This document shows, in pieces, positions 1 to 8,485 of a stretch of DNA of 64,000 nucleotides. The position numbers and the translations under genes are program-made. Numbering within the stretch: position 1 is the stretch's first letter; each line of letters starts with the position of its first letter. The notes under the pieces were generated by a model. That model was not told the DNA's origin. It saw only the letters and a program-made list of their open reading frames with translations, and made no database searches. The DNA is from Duganella aceris (GTDB lineage: Bacteria; Pseudomonadota; Gammaproteobacteria; Burkholderiales; Burkholderiaceae_D), in assembly GCF_011090165.1 (NCBI RefSeq), contig NZ_JAADJT010000004.1, positions 372,001 through 436,000 on the forward strand, read 5' to 3'.

Positions 1-1104
1 CCGCCGTTGCTGGCCCTGACCGCCACCGCGACCGACGAAGTGATCGCCGATATCCGCAGCCAGCTGGGACGCTCGCGCATGGCGGTGGTCAACACCGGCA
101 TCTATCGCCCGAACCTGCATTACCGCGTCAAGCAGGTGACCAACCCAGATGAAAAATACGCGGCCGCGCTGCAACTGGTGCGCGACAGCGAAGGTGTCGG
201 CATCATCTACTCGGCGACCGTCAAGGCGGCCGAGGAAGTGCACCAGCTGCTGCTGGACGCCGGCGAAAGCGTCACGCTGTACCACGGCAAGCTGAAGGCG
301 TCGGAGCGCAGCGAGAACCAGAACCTGTTCATGAGCGGCGAGCGCCGCGTGATGGTGGCGACCAACGCCTTCGGCATGGGCATCGACAAGAGCGATACCC
401 GGTTCGTCATCCACCTGCAGGTGCCGGCCAACCTGGAGGCTTATTATCAGGAGTCCGGCCGTGCCGGGCGCGATGGCCTCGACGCCGAATGCACGCTGCT
501 GTACTACCACGCCGACAAGCGCCTGCAACAATACTTCCTGATCAAGCACTACCCGTCGGCCGACGAGCTGCGCGCCGTTTATGACGCCGCCGTGGCGCTG
601 GGTCAGCGTTCGTTCACCGAGACCGAGCTGAAATCGCTGGTGGAGCAGATGCCGGCCAGCCAGCTGAAGATCTGCCTGAAGATGCTCAAGGACGGCAAGC
701 TGCTGAAGCGCGACCGCAAGCTGGCCTACGCGCTGGCGCCGGCCGATCCGAAGGCCGAGCAGTTCGAGCGCATGGCGCAAGTCTACGTCGACAAGCATGA
801 ACGCGACCGCGACGGCCTGGAACAGATAGTGTCCTACGCGCAGAGCGGCTACTGCCGGTGGAAGCTGTTGCTGGACTACTTCGGCGACAGCCCGCCCGGC
901 TTCGAACACTGCTGCCGCTGCGACAACTGCCTGTCGCCGCCGTCGATTCAGGAAAGCCCGCCGCCGCTGGAGCAGATCACGCCCGCGCCCTCGCCGGAAC
1001 TGGCGCTGGATCTGGATCGCGCCGACGGATACACGCAAACGCCAGCGCTGCCGCCAACAGCAGCCATCCACTCGATATCCCCATCGCCAGCCGAATTCCG
1101 CTGA
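1..1104 (+). CDS. recQ: RecQ-family ATP-dependent DNA helicase, 3' part (5' end outside window)
   Basis: The frame is open from base 1, so the N-terminal half including Walker A is outside the window. What remains carries SF2 helicase motifs in order: ALTATAT (motif III), GIIYSAT (IV), MVATNAFGMGIDK (V) and YYQESGRAGRDG (VI). A winged-helix-like stretch and a RecQ zinc cluster follow (CRWKLLLDYFG, then CCRCDNC). There is no HRDC domain; the protein ends in a Pro/Ser-rich tail of about 55 residues. RecQ unwinds DNA 3' to 5' in recombination and fork repair. The last 128 bases overlap the 3' end of the convergent efflux gene. Identity is secure; the reality of the tail is less so. Confidence 0.93.
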   Translation, partial: PPLLALTATATDEVIADIRSQLGRSRMAVVNTGIYRPNLHYRVKQVTNPDEKYAAALQLVRDSEGVGIIYSATVKAAEEVHQLLLDAGESVTLYHGKLKASERSENQNLFMSGERRVMVATNAFGMGIDKSDTRFVIHLQVPANLEAYYQESGRAGRDGLDAECTLLYYHADKRLQQYFLIKHYPSADELRAVYDAAVALGQRSFTETELKSLVEQMPASQLKICLKMLKDGKLLKRDRKLAYALAPADPKAEQFERMAQVYVDKHERDRDGLEQIVSYAQSGYCRWKLLLDYFGDSPPGFEHCCRCDNCLSPPSIQESPPPLEQITPAPSPELALDLDRADGYTQTPALPPTAAIHSISPSPAEFR

Positions 1105-2386
1105 GGATGTCGGCGTTGGCGCCGCCCGCCACCAGCGCGCCGAACACCGCCACGCCGACCGCGCCGCCGACCTGGCGCGCGGTGTTCAGCACCGCCGACG
1201 CGGTGCCGGCCTGGCGCTTCTCGACGCCGGACAGGATCGATGTGGTCATCGCCGGCACGCCGAGGCCCATGCCGGCCGGGATCAGCGCCAGGCCGGGCAG
1301 CATCTGCATGAAGGTGGCGTCGTTGGAAATGCCGATCCAGCCCAGCAGCGCATAGCCCGAGGCGCCGATCAAGCCGCCCAGGATCATCGGCGTGCGCGGC
1401 CCGGTGCGCGCCTGCATCCAGCCGCTGGCGATGTTGGCGAAGATGAAGGTGCCGGTCAGCGGCAGGAACACCAGCCCGGCGTGCAGCACGCTGAAGCCGC
1501 GCACCTTTTGCAGATAAAAGCTCAACACGAAGATCACCCCGTAGTACGAGAAATTCATCAATACGCCGAACAGCACCGCGCCGGAGAAGGGCGCGCTGCG
1601 GAACAGGCCGAGCGGCAGCATCGGCGACTTGCTGTTCGCCTCGACCCAGACGAACACCCCGGCGGCGACGGCCGCCACCAGCATGCCGCCGCTGACCAGC
1701 CAGTGCTGCCAGCCCAGCGCCTCATACTCGATGACGGCGCCGATAAATCCCGTCAGCGTCACGATCGCCAACAGCTGGCCCTTGATATCCAGGCTGCGAT
1801 GCGGATCGCGCCCGGCCGCCGCCGGCACCACGCGGCTGGTCAGCCAGAAGCCGGCGATGCAGATCGGGATGTTGACCCAGAAGATGCTGCGCCAGCCGGC
1901 CACCGACATCAGCAGCCCGCCCAGCACCGGCCCGGCCGCGATCGACAGGCCGCCGGACGCGGTCCACCAGGCGATGGCCTTGGCCAGCATCGCCTTGTCG
2001 TCGGCGTAGGTGGCGTTGAGGATGGCCAGTGAACTAGGCACCAGCAGCGCCGCGCCGATGCCCTGCACGGCGCGCGAGATGTTGAGCACCATCGCGGTCG
2101 GCGCCATGGCGCAGGCCAGCGAGGCGGCGGTGAACAGCGCGAAGCCGGTCATGAAGGTGCGGCGCGAGCCGAATTTATCGCCCAGCGCGCCGGCCGACAG
2201 CAGGAACACGGCAAAGCCGAGCGTGTAGGCGTCGACCACCCATTGCAGGTCGGTGACGCCGGCGCCCAGCTCGTGCCCGATCTGCGGCAGAGCGACGTTG
2301 ACGATAGTGACGTCCAGCTGGACGATGATGAAGGCGAAGCTGCATGCGAGCAGGATGGCCAGGGAGGGAGCGGTATGGGTTTTCAT
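977..2386 (-). CDS. MFS drug efflux transporter, DHA2 (EmrB/QacA) family
   Basis: This 469-residue integral membrane protein fits 14 transmembrane segments. Visible family signatures are LDVTIVNVALP in the first helix (about residues 24-34), motif A GALGDKFGSRR (66-76) and antiporter motif C with AGPVLGGLL (about 151-159). These proteins export lipophilic drugs or metabolites in exchange for protons at the inner membrane; the substrate is unknown. It is divergent from a LysR regulator 79 bases away, the usual arrangement for regulator-controlled efflux. The C-terminus is a charged low-complexity tail overlapping recQ. Confidence 0.9.
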   Translation of the reverse strand: MKTHTAPSLAILLACSFAFIIVQLDVTIVNVALPQIGHELGAGVTDLQWVVDAYTLGFAVFLLSAGALGDKFGSRRTFMTGFALFTAASLACAMAPTAMVLNISRAVQGIGAALLVPSSLAILNATYADDKAMLAKAIAWWTASGGLSIAAGPVLGGLLMSVAGWRSIFWVNIPICIAGFWLTSRVVPAAAGRDPHRSLDIKGQLLAIVTLTGFIGAVIEYEALGWQHWLVSGGMLVAAVAAGVFVWVEANSKSPMLPLGLFRSAPFSGAVLFGVLMNFSYYGVIFVLSFYLQKVRGFSVLHAGLVFLPLTGTFIFANIASGWMQARTGPRTPMILGGLIGASGYALLGWIGISNDATFMQMLPGLALIPAGMGLGVPAMTTSILSGVEKRQAGTASAVLNTARQVGGAVGVAVFGALVAGGANADILSGIRLAMGISSGWLLLAAALAFACIRRRDPDPAPVPARARA

Positions 2387-2395
2387 GACCGTACT

Positions 2396-2445
2396 ATAGA
2401 ATCCTTTGACTATTTAAAAAAATGAATAATAATGAAGGAATCTAT
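2396..2445. promoter_or_regulatory. Inverted repeat in efflux/LysR intergenic region, candidate LysR operator
   Basis: ATAGAATCCTT (2396-2406) and AAGGAATCTAT (2435-2445) form an 11-bp inverted repeat with one mismatch and a 28-bp spacer, in an AT-rich gap between the divergent MFS and LysR genes. The position suits a shared LysR binding site. That role is inferred from position and symmetry only. Confidence 0.35.
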
Positions 2446-2465
2446 CTCTTTTTAAGAATCAAATC

Positions 2466-3335
2466 ATGGAACTCTCCGCCCTGCGCATCTTTAAAGCCGT
2501 GGCCGAGGAGGGCAGCGTGACGCTGGCCGCCTCCCGCCTCAACCGCGTGCAGTCGAACGTCTCGGCGCGCCTGACCCAGCTGGAGGAATCGCTGGGCGTG
2601 ACGCTGTTCCACCGCGCCAGCCGCAAGCTGCAGATCACCAGCGAGGGCGAACGGCTGCTGGCCTACGCCGACCGCCTGCTGCAACTGGCCGACGAGGCGC
2701 AGGCGGCGCTGCGCCCGGACCAGCAGCCGGCCGGCCAGTTGCGCATCGGCTCGATGGAGACGACGGCGGCGGCGCGCCTGCCGCAGGTGCTGGCCGCGTT
2801 CAACAGCATGTATCCGGCGGTCGACCTGGTGCTCGACACCGCGCCGACCGACCATCTGATCGACGGCGTATTGAAGCATCGGCTCGACCTGGCGCTGGTG
2901 GCCGGGCCGATCGAGCATCCGGAACTGGCGCAGCGCGTGGTGTTCAAGGAAGAGCTGGTGCTGATCACCAACCATGTGCACCCGCCGGTGTCGTCGCCCC
3001 GCGACCTGGAACGGCGTACCTTGCTGGCGTTCCGTAGCGGCTGTACCTACAGGCGCCGTCTGGAATCGTGGTTCGCCGAGGGCGATGTGGCGCCGGCGCG
3101 GGTGTCGGAGTTCGGCAGCTACGAGGCCATCCTCGGTTGTGTCGCCGCCGGCATGGGCGTGGCGATGATGCCGAGGGAGCTGGTCGAGCAGCGCAAGCTG
3201 GCGAAGACGGTGCGCCAGCATGCGCTGCCGCCGCATATCGCCAACGTCGAGACCATGCTGGTGTGGCGCAAGGACGTGCTGCACCATCCGGCGCGGACGG
3301 CGTTCGCTGAGAGTCTCGGCGCGGCGGCCAACTAG
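2466..3335 (+). CDS. LysR-family transcriptional regulator
   Basis: A 289-residue protein of standard LysR length. The N-terminal winged HTH spans roughly residues 1-60 (LRIFKAVAEEGSVTLAASRL, then SNVSARLTQLEESLG). A substrate-binding-like effector domain starts near residue 92 (QLRIGSMETTAAARLPQVL). Its divergence from the DHA2 efflux gene suggests it controls that gene and itself; the inducer cannot be read. The stop overlaps the stop of the next, convergent LysR gene by four bases. Confidence 0.9.
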   Translation: MELSALRIFKAVAEEGSVTLAASRLNRVQSNVSARLTQLEESLGVTLFHRASRKLQITSEGERLLAYADRLLQLADEAQAALRPDQQPAGQLRIGSMETTAAARLPQVLAAFNSMYPAVDLVLDTAPTDHLIDGVLKHRLDLALVAGPIEHPELAQRVVFKEELVLITNHVHPPVSSPRDLERRTLLAFRSGCTYRRRLESWFAEGDVAPARVSEFGSYEAILGCVAAGMGVAMMPRELVEQRKLAKTVRQHALPPHIANVETMLVWRKDVLHHPARTAFAESLGAAAN

Positions 3336-4246
3336 GAGCGCGGCAGCTTCTCCACCAGGAAGTCGACGAAGGTCCGCACCCGCAGGGACAAATGACGCGC
3401 GTGCGGATACAGCAGGATGAAGGGCCGCGACGTGCCGCCGTGCTGCGGCAGCAGTTCCACCAGGTCGCCGCGCGCCAGGTCCTGTTCGACGATGTAGCGG
3501 TAGGTCTGCACCAGGCCCGCGCCGCTGCGCGCCAGCGTGACGATGCCCAGCACGTCCTCGGCGCAGCACAAGCCGCCGGTGGTGGGCAGGTCGATCTGCG
3601 CGCCGTCGACCATGAAGGTCCACGGAATCTGCTTGCCGGTGCTGGGCAATTCGAACTGTATGCATTCGTGTTTGGCCAGATCTTCGATGTTCTTCGGCTT
3701 GCCGGCGCGCTTGAGGTAGGCGGGGGAGGCGACCAGCACCAGTTCCGCGTCCTCCAGCTTGCGCGCGATCAGGTTGGAATCGGCCGGCGAGCGGCCGCGT
3801 ATCGCCAGGTCGTAGCCCTCGTCGGCGAAGTCGATGTTGCGGTTGCTGACGTGGATGTCCAGCGTCACCTCCGGATACAGCTTGCGGAACTCGCCCATCA
3901 GCGGCAACAGCCGATAGTGGGCGTACGGCGTCGGCGCGCTGATGCGCAGCGCGCCTGCCGGCCGGGATTGGCCGCCGGTCACTTCGCGCTCGGCCTCGGT
4001 CAACTGCGACAGCGCCTGTCGGCATTGCTGGAAATAGCGTTGGCCGCCGTCGGTCAGGCGGATCTGGCGCGTGGTGCGGACGAACAGGCGCACGCCCAGG
4101 CGTTCCTCCAGCCGCGCGATCGAACGGCTGACCGCCGCCGGCGTCACACTGGCCGCCTGCGCCGCCGCCGTGAAGCTGCCCAGCTCCGCCGCGAAACAGA
4201 ACAACTCGATGCTGCCCAGGAGTACATCGTCGAAATAGCGCTTCAT
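3332..4246 (-). CDS. LysR-family transcriptional regulator (CrgA/AaeR-like)
   Basis: 304 residues. The N-terminal HTH (SIELFCFAAELGSFTAAAQA, then AAVSRSIARLEERLGVRLF) and the effector domain beginning about residue 93 (GALRISAPTPYAHYRLLP) match the LysR subgroup that usually controls an adjacent oxidoreductase. It is divergent from the SDR gene at 4360 across a 113-bp gap, so that gene is the most likely target. The ligand is unknown. Confidence 0.9.
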   Translation of the reverse strand: MKRYFDDVLLGSIELFCFAAELGSFTAAAQAASVTPAAVSRSIARLEERLGVRLFVRTTRQIRLTDGGQRYFQQCRQALSQLTEAEREVTGGQSRPAGALRISAPTPYAHYRLLPLMGEFRKLYPEVTLDIHVSNRNIDFADEGYDLAIRGRSPADSNLIARKLEDAELVLVASPAYLKRAGKPKNIEDLAKHECIQFELPSTGKQIPWTFMVDGAQIDLPTTGGLCCAEDVLGIVTLARSGAGLVQTYRYIVEQDLARGDLVELLPQHGGTSRPFILLYPHARHLSLRVRTFVDFLVEKLPRS

Positions 4247-4359
4247 CTCAGCCTCATTAGTTACATGCTGTATGAATTATCTTGTATTCGCGTGTGTTTA
4301 TCAACGCCTGCGTTGTGAGTACAGTGTTCCTACACCAACCCACTTTGAGGAGCACCACC

Positions 4360-5091
4360 ATGAAAACAGTCATCGTCACCGGCGCATCGAGCGGCATCGG
4401 CTTCGGCATCGCCCAGGCTTACCTGAAACGCGGCTACAACGTGGTCGGCAACGCCCGCACCATGGACCGCCTGAAGCAGGCCGCCGAGCAGCTGGGCAAC
4501 CCGCATAACTTCCTGCCGGTGGCCGGCGACATCGCCGACCCAGCCACCGCCAAGGCTTTGTTCGAACGCGCCGTCGCCGCCTTCGGCAAGGTCGATATCC
4601 TGGTCAATAACGCCGGCATCTTCCTGGCCAAGCCGATCGCCGACTACAGCGAGGCGGATGTGGCGTCCATCGTCAACACGAATCTGCTGGGCTTCTTCTA
4701 TCCGTCTCAGGAAGCGGCGAAGCACATGAGCGCCAACGGCGAGGGTCACATCGTCACCATCACCGCCAGCGTCGCGATGCAGCCTAACGTCAAGGTGCCG
4801 GCGCTGCTGCCGGTGTTGATCAAGGGTGGTTTGAACAGCGCGACGCGCGGCCTGGCGCTGGAGCTGGCCGCGTCCAACGTCAAGGTCAACGCGGTGGCGC
4901 CCGGAATCATCGCCACGCCGATGCACGGCACGGACGAAGGCACGCAGAACTTCCTGAAAGGTCTGTCGCCGAGCGGCCGGACCGGCGTGGTGCAGGACAT
5001 CGCGGACGCGGTGCTGTACCTCACCGAGTCCTCGTTCACCAGCGGCGCCGTGCTGCCGGTCGACGGCGGCGCCACCGCCGGCACTTGGTGA
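4360..5091 (+). CDS. SDR-family oxidoreductase lacking the usual active-site tyrosine
   Basis: The start at 4360 is chosen because GAGGAG lies about 8 bases upstream and the protein then begins directly at the Rossmann fold; the frame is open further upstream. The product is 243 residues. TGASSGIG (residues 7-14) binds the dinucleotide, VNNAG is present, and the C-terminus has VNAVAPGIIATPMH and LPVDGG. At the YxxxK motif the sequence reads PVLIK: Lys155 is kept but the Tyr position is Pro151. Substrate unknown. The gene is probably controlled by the divergent LysR regulator and converges on the lipoprotein gene with only 4 bases between. Confidence 0.85.
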   Translation: MKTVIVTGASSGIGFGIAQAYLKRGYNVVGNARTMDRLKQAAEQLGNPHNFLPVAGDIADPATAKALFERAVAAFGKVDILVNNAGIFLAKPIADYSEADVASIVNTNLLGFFYPSQEAAKHMSANGEGHIVTITASVAMQPNVKVPALLPVLIKGGLNSATRGLALELAASNVKVNAVAPGIIATPMHGTDEGTQNFLKGLSPSGRTGVVQDIADAVLYLTESSFTSGAVLPVDGGATAGTW

Positions 5092-5095
5092 GCGC

Positions 5096-6241
5096 TTAGG
5101 GAATAATTTCAAACAGCAGTAGCTGCGTGACCTGGTTCTTGCCGAAGTTATCGTCGGAGATCAAGACCAGGCTTGCGTGGCCGTTGGCCAGCACCGGACC
5201 GAAGGACATGCCTTCCAGATTGTCGACGATGGGCAGGTTCAGCGTGCCGACATCCAGCACCAGGCGCTTCTTCATCAGCTTGTAGGAGGCGCCTTTCAGC
5301 GTCGGCAGCTTCTGGATGTCGCTGGCGCCGTCGGCCTCGATTTCGTAGATGCGCACGTAGTCGGTGTATTTGCCGTCCTCGCCCTGGACGCCGGCGCGCT
5401 CCAGCACCAGCAGGCGCGTGGCGCCGATGGCGAGGATCTCCGAGATGCCGTTGTCGGCGTACTTGCCCTTGCCCGGCGCCGCCGGAATCGGGTCGAGCGG
5501 ATAGGCGTATTGGCCCAGCACCTTGCCGTCGCGCGCGAAATGCGTGATGCGGTTGACCGCGCCGTTGACCGGGTCGGGCGCCGGGCCGTCCTGGTACATC
5601 GGGCCTTCCAGCGACACCCACAGCGTGCGGCCGTCCGGCGAGAAGCTCATGCCTTCGAAACTCTGATTGTTGCGCGGCCCGGACGAGTGATCAGTCGATA
5701 CGGTGAACATCGGCGGCAGGGGCAGGGTGGACAGATAGCGGCCGTCGCGCGTGGCGTGGCGCACGAACGGATCGAGGCCCAGGCTCACATCGCCTTCGCT
5801 GCCGTACCAGATGCTGCCGTCCTGCGGATCGACGCGGATGGTTTCGAGGTCGGATACCACGCCGCCGGCGCGCTTGTAGTCTTCCTTGGACGGATAGGTG
5901 CTGCCGTCCGGCTGCAGGAACAGCGCCACGCCGCTCAGCTCCACCGGCTTGAAGGAGTCGCCATCATATTGCAGGCGCGCGCTGTAGAAGCGGGCCGGGT
6001 TGTGCTGCGAGCGGTCGTCGCTGATCATCACCCACTCGCCGCTGGCGGCGTCGTAGTCGATGCCGGACAGGCCGCCCACCATGGTGTCCTTGTATTGCAG
6101 GCGCCACGGCAGCCGCTGTTCGCCGATGAAGCGCAGGCTGGAAACCGTGTCCGGCATGGCCGGCTTGTAGGGGGTGAATGGAGCGCAGGCGGCCAGCATC
6201 AGCGCGCCGGCCAGGGCGAGGATCGAGGTGGATTTTTTCAT
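5096..6241 (-). CDS. Esterase-like activity of phytase family lipoprotein
   Basis: 381 residues with a lipoprotein signal: a hydrophobic segment and lipobox LAAC, predicted lipidated Cys19. The rest looks like a beta-propeller of the phytase/esterase-like family, with GLSGIDYD early, ETIRVDPQDGSIWYGSEGD centrally and SFEGMSFSPDGRTLWVSLEG and NLEGMSFGP as repeated blade motifs. Family members are secreted or membrane-anchored proteins of uncertain substrate, some annotated as phytase-like esterases. It lies 15 bases downstream of zigA on the same strand and could be co-transcribed with it. Confidence 0.82.
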   Translation of the reverse strand: MKKSTSILALAGALMLAACAPFTPYKPAMPDTVSSLRFIGEQRLPWRLQYKDTMVGGLSGIDYDAASGEWVMISDDRSQHNPARFYSARLQYDGDSFKPVELSGVALFLQPDGSTYPSKEDYKRAGGVVSDLETIRVDPQDGSIWYGSEGDVSLGLDPFVRHATRDGRYLSTLPLPPMFTVSTDHSSGPRNNQSFEGMSFSPDGRTLWVSLEGPMYQDGPAPDPVNGAVNRITHFARDGKVLGQYAYPLDPIPAAPGKGKYADNGISEILAIGATRLLVLERAGVQGEDGKYTDYVRIYEIEADGASDIQKLPTLKGASYKLMKKRLVLDVGTLNLPIVDNLEGMSFGPVLANGHASLVLISDDNFGKNQVTQLLLFEIIP

Positions 6242-6256
6242 AAGCCCGCGATGGTA

Positions 6257-7420
<1,164 letters not shown>

Positions 7421-7440
7421 GGGAATCTCGCTATGGTTAT

Positions 7441-7455
7441 TGCAAACGAGTTGCA
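7441..7455. promoter_or_regulatory. Palindrome upstream of zigA, possible second Zur/Fur-family site
   Basis: TGCAA and TTGCA are perfect 5-bp arms around ACGAG, 20 bases before the zigA start. The TGCA core is shared with the larger palindrome at 7476-7496, suggesting two sites for one regulator. Assignment to Zur is by position. Confidence 0.4.
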
Positions 7456-7475
7456 TCATAGGCGGATTCAAATCC

Positions 7476-7496
7476 TAATGCAAGTTAACTGCATTA
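7476..7496. promoter_or_regulatory. Zur-like operator between zur and zigA
   Basis: Perfect 7-bp arms TAATGCA (7476-7482) and TGCATTA (7490-7496) flank a 7-bp spacer AGTTAAC. The 21-bp AT-rich dyad has the size and style of Fur-family boxes. It lies 8 bases past the zur stop and 55 bases before the zigA start, so it most likely represses zigA when zinc is plentiful. Confidence 0.55.
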
Positions 7497-7504
7497 GTCA
7501 TGCT

Positions 7505-7933
7505 TTACTTTTTTCGGGCGCAGTGGGGGCAGGTGCCCTTGATGAGGAAGTCCATTTCCTGGCTCTCGAAGCCGGCCGGCAGCTTGATCTTGCGCGGCAG
7601 TTCGACTTCGGTGAAGCACGTGACCTGTTCGCACTTGGTGCACTGGAAGTGCGCGTGTTCGTGCGAATGCTGGCCGGCGCCGGCGCTGAAGCGCCACACC
7701 TGGTCGGCGCCGGGGATGCGGTGGATCAGCTCATTTTCGGTCAGCCATTCCAGCACGCGGTACAGCGTGACCGGGTCCAGCGCCTCGTCGGACAGGCGGT
7801 CCTGGATTTCGTGGTGGGTCAGCGATTTGTCCTGGCCGAGCAAAAAATCGAGCACGGTGATGCGCTGCCGCGTAACGCGGGCGCCGGTGGCTCGGATCAG
7901 CGATTCTGCCTGGTCTGCGGTGGATGTTTGCAT
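7505..7933 (-). CDS. zur: Fur-family zinc uptake regulator
   Basis: 142 residues. Winged HTH: ATGARVTRQRITVLDFLL, then DPVTLYRVLEWLTENELI. The metal-binding and dimerisation half has the His-rich segment HSHEHAHFQ and two Cys pairs, CTKC and CPHC, for the structural zinc. Zur is chosen over Fur because of the flanking genes: zigA downstream, and a DUF2946-like protein plus ZnuD-type receptor on the other side. It would repress zinc-uptake genes when bound to Zn2+. Confidence 0.88.
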   Translation of the reverse strand: MQTSTADQAESLIRATGARVTRQRITVLDFLLGQDKSLTHHEIQDRLSDEALDPVTLYRVLEWLTENELIHRIPGADQVWRFSAGAGQHSHEHAHFQCTKCEQVTCFTEVELPRKIKLPAGFESQEMDFLIKGTCPHCARKK

Positions 7934-8051
7934 CTGGTCTTGGTTAATTTCTACTCGTAGCAGCGCTATGGTAACACGTCGGCCGCTGGCGTTATTCCGG
8001 CGCTTGCGGTTAGAATGAGCGCTTCGTTCCTCTCCGGCCCGGCCAAACTTG

Positions 8052-8390
8052 ATGCAACGCCGTTCGATAGTTCATGTATTCCTCGCGCTTCTGCTGCTGT
8101 TGACGCAGCAGATCGGGGTAACGCACGTCTATACGCACTGGTCCGACATCAACCAGCAGGTCTCGCAACTCAGCGACGAGGAACATGCCGAGCACCGCAA
8201 GAGCGTCGCCGCGCACAAGCTGTGCGCCGAATGTGTCTCGGTGGCGCAGATGGCGGCGGCGATCACCGGCGCGCCGCCGATGCTGGCCCTGGCCACCGTC
8301 GGCGCCGGCCCGGTCGCCGTACCCACCACCATGTCCGCCTGCGAGCGGACCACCTGCGTCTTCCAATCCCGCGCGCCTCCTCTGGCCTGA
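8052..8390 (+). CDS. Small DUF2946-like exported protein
   Basis: ATG at 8052 is preferred to TTG at 8049; 112 residues. An N-terminal hydrophobic segment (VFLALLLLLTQQIG) is followed by HVYTHW, a CAEC motif and the Arg-Ala-Pro-Pro C-terminal signature of DUF2946-type proteins. Such proteins are often encoded just before TonB receptors for metals, as here (96 bases before the ZnuD-like gene). Function is unknown; the His/Cys content would suit periplasmic metal binding. The family assignment is from pattern only. Confidence 0.65.
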   Translation: MQRRSIVHVFLALLLLLTQQIGVTHVYTHWSDINQQVSQLSDEEHAEHRKSVAAHKLCAECVSVAQMAAAITGAPPMLALATVGAGPVAVPTTMSACERTTCVFQSRAPPLA

Positions 8391-8485
8391 CAGCCGAAAT
8401 CCGTCCTGATTTTTGAGTTGTAGCGTCACCGCGAGCCTTCCGCTGCGCGGTGCGCCCTGTCATCCATTTTTGCTAGAGGTATCAC

